This document shows positions 1 through 5,530 of a DNA stretch of 9,343 nt, piece by piece; position 1 is the stretch's first letter, and each line of letters begins with the position of its first letter. The translations under genes and the position numbers were made by a program. Source of the stretch: Eggerthellaceae bacterium UBA5808 (lineage in GTDB: Bacteria > Actinomycetota > Coriobacteriia > Coriobacteriales > Eggerthellaceae); the NCBI GenBank assembly GCA_002417975.1, contig DIDE01000115.1, positions 1-9,343 on the forward strand. The letters run 5' to 3'. The notes under the pieces were generated by a model. It made no database searches and was not told the DNA's origin. It worked only from the letters and a program-made list of their open reading frames with translations.

Positions 1-448
1 CAAGAACAGTCATACCAGGAAGACCACGCATAAGCGAGATATCTTCGAGCATCTGGTGACTTCCGCCATCAGGTCCTACCGAAACGCCAGCATGCGTTGG
101 CGCAATTTTTACATTGAGCTTTGAATACGCAATGGTGTTTCGAATCTGATCGTATGCACGGCCCGTTCCAAATACTGCAAATGAGCCGGTGAATGCTGTG
201 TAACCAGCAAGCGAAAGACCAGCAGCAACATCAATCATATTTTGCTCTGCAATACCACAATCGAACAAGCGCTTTGCATTTTCGGGTGCTGCCTGAGCAA
301 ATGCACGTGTCGTCGTTGATCCACATAGGTCAGCATCAACCGCAACAACAGGAACACCTTCCTTGGCAAGCTGAGCAAGAGTTACGCCATAAGCGGCACG
401 TGTTGCCTTTTTTTCAGTTGTTGTACCCTCTTCGGCAAGTTTAACCAC
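1..448 (-). CDS. Transketolase, C-terminal subunit (3' end beyond window)
   Basis: This is the second half of a split thiamine-diphosphate transketolase, which moves two-carbon ketol units between sugar phosphates in the non-oxidative pentose phosphate pathway (cytosolic). The first 149 residues are visible; the rest lies beyond base 1. I chose the GTG at 448-446 because GGAGGAGG lies 6 bases upstream (455-462) and no ATG fits. The protein opens VKLAEEGTTTEKKATRAAYG. Residues 65-70 read GIAEQN, the pyrimidine-domain motif whose glutamate (E68) activates the thiamine cofactor in this family. The stretch around 118-145 (THAGVSVGPDGGSHQ, then EDISLMRGLPGM) is also typical of transketolase and the related 1-deoxyxylulose-5-phosphate synthase (DXS). 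A standalone start right after an N-terminal subunit argues for split transketolase rather than DXS. The frame overlaps the upstream gene's end by 8 bases, so translational coupling is likely. Confidence 0.93.
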   Translation of the reverse strand, partial: MVKLAEEGTTTEKKATRAAYGVTLAQLAKEGVPVVAVDADLCGSTTTRAFAQAAPENAKRLFDCGIAEQNMIDVAAGLSLAGYTAFTGSFAVFGTGRAYDQIRNTIAYSKLNVKIAPTHAGVSVGPDGGSHQMLEDISLMRGLPGMTVL

Positions 449-1277
449 GAGCGACCTCCTCCTTCTCAAGATCAGCAAGCGCAACAGCAAGCTGCTCCTG
501 GTTGGGGGCCTTTCCGTGCCAACCAACCTGATTCTCCATAAAGGACACGCCCTTTCCTTTAACGGTATGAGCAATAACCATATGAGGCATGTCGCCCTTC
601 GCAGCTTTAATCGAAGTAAGCAGCTTGATAAGTGCATCGATATCGTGACCGTCGACAGACGTCACGTCCCAACCGAATGCTGCAAATTTATCGCCGAGAT
701 CGCCCGTTTGCACAACATCATCAACAGGACCATCGATCTGCAATCCGTTTGCATCAACAACAGCAATTAGATTACCCAAGCGCTCGTGTACGGCAAACAT
801 CGCTGCTTCCCATACTTGACCTTCCTCGCACTCACCATCACCAAGTACCGTGAAAACATGCGCAGGATTATGAGAAAGACGCAAACCGCAGGCAAGACCC
901 GCGCAAATAGAGAGACCTTGTCCAAGCGATCCCGTAGATACTTCGACGCCAGGAACCAAATTGCAATCAGGATGCCCCTGTAAACGACTTCCCCATTGAC
1001 GCAAAGTCATCAGCTCAGTACGCGGGAAGAATCCTGCATGTGCAAGCGTTGCATACAATGCAGGCGCCGCATGACCTTTAGCCAACACAAAACGATCGCG
1101 AGAAGGATCATCAGGATTCGTTGCATCGTAATCCATGACACCCCCGAAATACAACGCACAAAGAATATCGACGCATGAAAGTGAACCGCCAGGATGGCCA
1201 CTCCCTGCCTGAGCAATACTCTTCACGACGTCGATGCGAAGTTCGGTCGCTTTTTCCTTCAAAGCCGCTGAATCCAT
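441..1277 (-). CDS. Transketolase, N-terminal subunit
   Basis: This is the diphosphate-binding half of a split transketolase and works as a complex with the C-subunit encoded next. At 278 residues it matches the usual length of such N-subunits. Visible motifs, numbered from the chosen start, are GSGHPGGSLS at 26-35 (substrate/cofactor histidine region), KGHAAPALYA at 68-77, TGSLGQGL at 115-122, and the thiamine-diphosphate/metal motif GDGECEEGQ at 146-154 closing with N177 (VVDANG). The frame is open to a TTG at 1292, but I chose the ATG at 1277-1275 (MDSAALKEKA) because GGAAGG lies 6 bases upstream. It ends in TAA at 443-441, inside the next gene. It lies 140 bases after prfB. That gap could let it be read through from secA-prfB or carry its own weak promoter (TTGTGA at 1374-1369, 17 bases, TGTCAT at 1351-1346; speculative). 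Confidence 0.95.
   Translation of the reverse strand: MDSAALKEKATELRIDVVKSIAQAGSGHPGGSLSCVDILCALYFGGVMDYDATNPDDPSRDRFVLAKGHAAPALYATLAHAGFFPRTELMTLRQWGSRLQGHPDCNLVPGVEVSTGSLGQGLSICAGLACGLRLSHNPAHVFTVLGDGECEEGQVWEAAMFAVHERLGNLIAVVDANGLQIDGPVDDVVQTGDLGDKFAAFGWDVTSVDGHDIDALIKLLTSIKAAKGDMPHMVIAHTVKGKGVSFMENQVGWHGKAPNQEQLAVALADLEKEEVARG
455..462 (-). promoter_or_regulatory. Strong ribosome binding site of the transketolase C-subunit gene
   Basis: GGAGGAGG on the minus strand lies inside the last codons of the N-subunit gene, 6 bases before the GTG at 448-446. It decides the start of the C-subunit, which has no ATG nearby, and indicates translational coupling of the two subunits. Confidence 0.8.
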
Positions 1278-1417
1278 GCCGTTCCTTCCCAACGTTAATG
1301 GATCAATATGCCTTCATCCCTCTGTTTAAGCCACTGTTGTCGTGGATGACACGTTGAATAGACGCGCATCACAACATAGAGCGAGGGAATACATCTTTGT
1401 AGATTATCATCTTCAGG

Positions 1418-2509
1418 TTACTGTGAAACACGCCAACGATGATATCCGAGAACAAATTCCTCAATATCGCCATCGAGCACTGCATCAACATTGCCCGTTT
1501 CTACGCCGCTCCGCAAATCTTTGACCATCTGATAGGGATACAGCACGTAATTGCGAATCTGGCTTCCAAAGGAATTATCGAGCTTATCCCCCGCCAGCTT
1601 TGAAATTTCTTCCTCGCGGAGACGCTGTTCACGCTCATAGAGTTTGCCGCGCAATACGCGGAATGCCGCCTCTTTATTTTGCAACTGTGATTTCTCGTTT
1701 TGACAGGTAACCACTATGCCCGTTGGAATATGAGTCAATCGAACGGCCGAATCGGTCGTATTAACACATTGTCCACCGGGACCGCTTGAACGATACACAT
1801 CAACACGTACGTCGGCAACGTTCAGGTCAACTTCGATGTCGTCAGAAAGGACAGGCATAACCTCAACACCAGCAAACGTTGTATGACGACGCTTCTTATC
1901 ATCAGTTGGCGAGATGCGTACCAAACGGTGAACGCCTATCTCGCTTCGAAGCATGCCATACGCAAAACGACCTTCAATTTCGATGCTCGCACGATCAAGA
2001 CCGATCTTTTCGCCAGGGACAAGATCAAGAATCTTGATCTTCCAGCCCTTCTTTTCGGCATAGCGCGTATACATTCGATAAAGCATCTCAGTCCAGTCCT
2101 GGGCTTCCAGACCACCACTTCCTGGGTTAACGGTTATAATCGCGTCGCCCCGATCAAAGCGTCCTGGGAACCAAGATTCAATTTCGAACTGCACCAACAT
2201 TTCATTAAGATGAGAAAGAGCATCTGTAACTTCATCTTCAAAGTCAGGATCATCAGCAGCAAACTCCGCAGCAGTACGCGCATCAGAGAGCATACCTTCT
2301 GCTCGATGATAGGCATCGAGCGTATCACGCATATCGCTTGCTTGTTTAGATACCTCCTGCGCGTGCTGAGAGTCATTCCAAAAATCAGGATCGGCACCTT
2401 CTTCATCAAGTCGAGCCAATTCCTTGACTTTATCATCAATGTGAAGATAACCGTGCGCCTGATGCAAACGCTCTGCTGCCTGATCGATGTCTTTTGTTTC
2501 CGTTGTCAT
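1418..2509 (-). CDS. prfB: Peptide chain release factor 2 (RF2), no programmed frameshift
   Basis: RF2 recognises UAA and UGA stop codons in the ribosomal A site and triggers peptide release. Numbered from the chosen ATG, GGQ (peptidyl-tRNA hydrolysis) is at 245-247 in SSGPGGQCVN. The acidic N-terminal helical domain covers about 1-110, and NPGSGGLEAQDW at 128-139 and GVHRLVRIS at 192-200 are class I release factor signatures. The codon-recognition tripeptide, normally SPF in RF2, reads SPT at 200-202. The frame is open upstream to a GTG at 2548, but I chose the ATG at 2509-2507 because AGAGGA precedes it by 10 bases, giving 363 residues, normal for the family. The usual in-frame UGA after Gly-Tyr-Leu is absent: codons 20-23 read GGT TAT CTT CAC. 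It ends in TAA. It follows secA by 105 bases on the same strand, a frequent bacterial arrangement, and is probably cotranscribed. Confidence 0.97.
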   Translation of the reverse strand: MTTETKDIDQAAERLHQAHGYLHIDDKVKELARLDEEGADPDFWNDSQHAQEVSKQASDMRDTLDAYHRAEGMLSDARTAAEFAADDPDFEDEVTDALSHLNEMLVQFEIESWFPGRFDRGDAIITVNPGSGGLEAQDWTEMLYRMYTRYAEKKGWKIKILDLVPGEKIGLDRASIEIEGRFAYGMLRSEIGVHRLVRISPTDDKKRRHTTFAGVEVMPVLSDDIEVDLNVADVRVDVYRSSGPGGQCVNTTDSAVRLTHIPTGIVVTCQNEKSQLQNKEAAFRVLRGKLYEREQRLREEEISKLAGDKLDNSFGSQIRNYVLYPYQMVKDLRSGVETGNVDAVLDGDIEEFVLGYHRWRVSQ

Positions 2510-2519
2510 CCTTATAAAA

Positions 2520-2525
2520 TCCTCT
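2520..2525 (-). promoter_or_regulatory. Ribosome binding site deciding the prfB start
   Basis: AGAGGA on the minus strand lies 10 bases before the ATG at 2509-2507. It supports that codon over the GTG 13 codons upstream (2548), which has no comparable purine-rich element at a suitable distance. The spacing is at the long end of the normal range. Confidence 0.5.
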
Positions 2526-2563
2526 GCCAAATCGCCGGTCTTTTGCACCTGTTCCGCACTTCA

Positions 2564-2589
2564 GCGTGATTATCTATTCGTACTCACGC
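2564..2589 (-). repeat. Short inverted repeat in the secA-prfB gap
   Basis: On the minus strand GCGTGA and TCACGC form perfect 6-base arms around a 14-base spacer, between the secA stop and the prfB ribosome binding site. No T-run follows, so it is not a standard terminator. A hairpin here could affect processing or partial attenuation between the two genes, but arms this short also arise by chance. Confidence 0.3.
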
Positions 2590-2614
2590 CCGTGCAAATG
2601 ATGGTTACTGGCTG

Positions 2615-5380
2615 TCAGAAACGATGAGCACCGTGGCATTTCTTAAATTTCTTGCCAGATCCACAAGGGCAAGGATCGTTACGACCAACATTTGCGTACG
2701 GATCGCTTTTGTCCTTCTCAAACGTTACTGGCTTACTTGGAGCAGGCTTAGGGGCATTAGGAACACGACCCTGTGCAGAAGCAGCAGGCCCCTGTTTACG
2801 TTGACCCGCCGTGTCAGATGTTGTAAGCGCGTCCTCTGGTGACGAGTAGTTAACTTTACCTTCAAGAGGATTGGGACTTTCGGGAACCTCAGGCGCCTGT
2901 TTCTGAGCGATTTGCAAACGAAGCATCGTCTGAAGGAAGCTCTCGTACATTCCCGCTGTCATAGCGCCAAACGCCGAATGAGCCTCATTCTTATATTCGA
3001 CCAATGGATCACGTTGGCCAAAAGCACGCAGTCCAATACCTATCTTTAAGTAGTCCATATCCTGAAGGTGACCCATCCAACGCGTATCGATAATACGCAG
3101 CATGACCTGGGCTTCGAGGTGCTTCATGATATCGGGTCCAAGAATATCGCGCTTGGAGTGATACGTCTGAAGCAAAGAATCGACGATTGAATCGGTAACA
3201 TTATCAGGGTCATCGTCATGATCAAGTTCTTCGACTTTGAAATCATTATTGTCGTTCATATTTGCAACCCAAACATCAACGGCATGACAATCCCAGTCAT
3301 CACTTGGAACCTTATCGGGACAATTCTTTTCTACAACGTCCTCGGCACAATCATGAGCGATCTCCGGAATGCGCTCATCCATATCTTTTCCGTCAAGAAT
3401 AGCGTTGCGCTCTTCATAGATTGCTTTGCGCTGCAGGTTCATAACATCGTCGTACTCAAGAACGTTTTTACGAGCGCTAAAGTGCATCGACTCGACCTGA
3501 TGCTGTGCATTCTCGATCGCCTTAGACACCATTGACGCTTGAATAGGCATATCCTCCGGCAAATCATTTTTAGCCATCATATTCTTGATGGTTTCCATAC
3601 GCTGCCCACCGAATAGACGCATCAAATCGTCTTCGAGACTCAGATAGAACTGAGTACTGCCTGGATCTCCCTGACGTCCAGAACGACCACGTAACTGGTT
3701 ATCAATACGACGACTTTCGTGGCGTTCAGTACCGATAACGCATAAGCCCCCTGCAGCAACTACCTGCACGTGCTCTTTATCCGTGATCTCTTGAGCTCGT
3801 GCATGGGCATCCGCACGTTGCTCATCAGTTGCCTCATCGGGATCAATTCCGTCTTCTTTAAGAAGATCAACCGAAAGAACATCAGGATTACCACCGAGCA
3901 AAATATCAGTACCACGACCAGCCATGTTGGTTGCAATAGTGACCGCACCCACACGACCTGCTTGTGCAATGATATGAGCCTCGTGCTCATGATTCTTTGC
4001 ATTCAATGTTGAATGTTGAATGCCTCGTTTATCGAGAAGGCGGCTAAGCTTTTCGGAATTCTCAATCGAAACAGTACCAATCAGGCACGGCTGTCCAGCC
4101 TTATGGCGATCAGCAACATCGTTTGCAACCGCATTAAACTTTGCATCGATCGTGCAATAAATCAGATCATTTTCATCCTTACGGATGACAGGCTTATTAG
4201 GAGGAATTGCCGTAACAGGTAACTTGTAAATCTCTCGGAATTCTGCATCCTCGGTCATTGCAGTACCCGTCATGCCTGAGAGCTTTTCATACAGACGGAA
4301 GTAGTTCTGCAGCGTTATCGTTGCAAGTGTCTGATTCTCTTCTCGGACCAGGACGCCTTCTTTTGCTTCGAGCGCCTGATGGAGGCCTTCTGCATAACGG
4401 CGACCTTCCATAATACGTCCAGTAAATTCGTCGACGATTTTAACTTCACCATCGACAACTACATAGTCGATATCACGATGGAACAAGAACTGAGCTTTAA
4501 GAGCTTGCTGAAGGTGATTAGGCAATTGGCCACTCGGATCATTATAGAGATCATCAATACCAAGCATGCCCTCAATTCGAGTTAGGCCACTCTCAGTTGT
4601 ATTGATAGTCTTTTTAGCTTCATCCATCTCAAAGTCGATATCTTTTTTGAGAGATGGCATAACGCGCGCAAATTTGCGATACGTATCTGCAGCTTGCGTT
4701 CCTGCACCACTGATAATCAAAGGCGTTCGCGCCTCATCAATCAGAATGGAGTCGACCTCATCGACGATGGCAAAATGATGGCCACGCTGCACGCGCAGAT
4801 CAGCACGAGTAACCATATTATCGCGCAAGTAGTCAAAGCCGAATTCTGAGTTAGTACCGTACGTGACATCGGCAGCATACGCAGGTTTTTTCTCAGCTGG
4901 TTTCATACCGTTCTGAATCAGACCAACTTTCATACCGAGGAACTGGTATATCTGGCCCATCCATTCGCTATCGCGCTTTGCTAGATAGTCATTAACCGTA
5001 ACAATGTGAACGCTTCCACCCGAAAGCGCATTCAGATAACCAGCAAGTGTCGAGACAAGCGTTTTTCCTTCGCCGGTCTTCATCTCGGCGATTTGCCCAG
5101 AGTTTAGAGCCATACCACCGATAAGCTGCACGTCGAAGTGCCGCATCCCTAGCGTACGTTTACTCGCTTCACGCACGGTTGCAAACGCTTCGGGAAGCAA
5201 GTCATCGAGCGTTTCACCGTCCGCATAACGCTTACGGTATTGAACAGTAAATGCGCGTAATTCCGCATCGCTTTTCTTTTCCATCTGCGGCTCAAGTTCA
5301 TTGATGCAAGTCACAACACCTTGATATTTTTTAACCTGACGTCCTTCGCCAGCAGTTAAGAGCTTTGAGAGAAATCCCAT
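2615..5380 (-). CDS. secA: Preprotein translocase ATPase SecA
   Basis: SecA is the cytosolic motor ATPase that pushes unfolded preproteins through the SecYEG membrane channel. At 921 residues it has the full family length. Motifs in order are Walker A MKTGEGKT at 100-107, the DEAD-type box DEVD at 207-210 followed by SILIDEARTP, the preprotein-binding domain at about 225-370, GMTGTA at 369-374, and the second RecA-like domain with TNMAGRGTDI at 484-493 and DNQLRGRSGRQGDPGS at 560-575. The helical scaffold/wing region follows at about 610-825, with an Asp/Asn-rich stretch at 709-730. A proline/alanine-rich linker at about 826-895 leads to the zinc-binding tail with C904, C906, C915 and H916, which in other SecAs contacts SecB or the ribosome/phospholipid. 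The ATG at 5380-5378 has only a close AAGG (3 bases upstream), but the N-terminus MGFLSKLLTAGEG matches the family. It ends in TGA, so its own termination depends on RF2, encoded next. Confidence 0.98.
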   Translation of the reverse strand: MGFLSKLLTAGEGRQVKKYQGVVTCINELEPQMEKKSDAELRAFTVQYRKRYADGETLDDLLPEAFATVREASKRTLGMRHFDVQLIGGMALNSGQIAEMKTGEGKTLVSTLAGYLNALSGGSVHIVTVNDYLAKRDSEWMGQIYQFLGMKVGLIQNGMKPAEKKPAYAADVTYGTNSEFGFDYLRDNMVTRADLRVQRGHHFAIVDEVDSILIDEARTPLIISGAGTQAADTYRKFARVMPSLKKDIDFEMDEAKKTINTTESGLTRIEGMLGIDDLYNDPSGQLPNHLQQALKAQFLFHRDIDYVVVDGEVKIVDEFTGRIMEGRRYAEGLHQALEAKEGVLVREENQTLATITLQNYFRLYEKLSGMTGTAMTEDAEFREIYKLPVTAIPPNKPVIRKDENDLIYCTIDAKFNAVANDVADRHKAGQPCLIGTVSIENSEKLSRLLDKRGIQHSTLNAKNHEHEAHIIAQAGRVGAVTIATNMAGRGTDILLGGNPDVLSVDLLKEDGIDPDEATDEQRADAHARAQEITDKEHVQVVAAGGLCVIGTERHESRRIDNQLRGRSGRQGDPGSTQFYLSLEDDLMRLFGGQRMETIKNMMAKNDLPEDMPIQASMVSKAIENAQHQVESMHFSARKNVLEYDDVMNLQRKAIYEERNAILDGKDMDERIPEIAHDCAEDVVEKNCPDKVPSDDWDCHAVDVWVANMNDNNDFKVEELDHDDDPDNVTDSIVDSLLQTYHSKRDILGPDIMKHLEAQVMLRIIDTRWMGHLQDMDYLKIGIGLRAFGQRDPLVEYKNEAHSAFGAMTAGMYESFLQTMLRLQIAQKQAPEVPESPNPLEGKVNYSSPEDALTTSDTAGQRKQGPAASAQGRVPNAPKPAPSKPVTFEKDKSDPYANVGRNDPCPCGSGKKFKKCHGAHRF

Positions 5381-5530
5381 CTACCTTGCCGTCTTTCTTC
5401 CGTTTGCCAACTCGGCGGGCATACACGTATCCCTTTGATATTCATTCATCGTTTCACTTTATCACAGCCCTATCTTATCGAAAAGAAATCCATTGCACAC
5501 GCATACGCACGACAGCAATCTCAAACACAT
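5381..5530 (-). other. Gap between the regulator gene and secA
   Basis: These 150 bases separate two genes on the same strand. I see no T-tailed hairpin that would end the regulator transcript and no convincing pair of -35/-10 boxes. The AT-rich part around 5451-5490 is where a secA promoter would most plausibly sit (TAAGAT at 5478-5473 is a weak -10 candidate). Whether secA has its own promoter cannot be settled from the sequence. Confidence 0.3.

Noticed and set aside
2510..2548. GTG-initiated 13-residue extension of RF2
   Set aside because: The extension is not expected in the family and the ATG at 2509 has its own AGAGGA; the GTG lacks a good site.
1883..2569. 228-codon plus-strand frame
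   Set aside because: It lies entirely opposite prfB, which has strong family motifs; the translation has no recognisable domain and mirrors the coding bias of the other strand.
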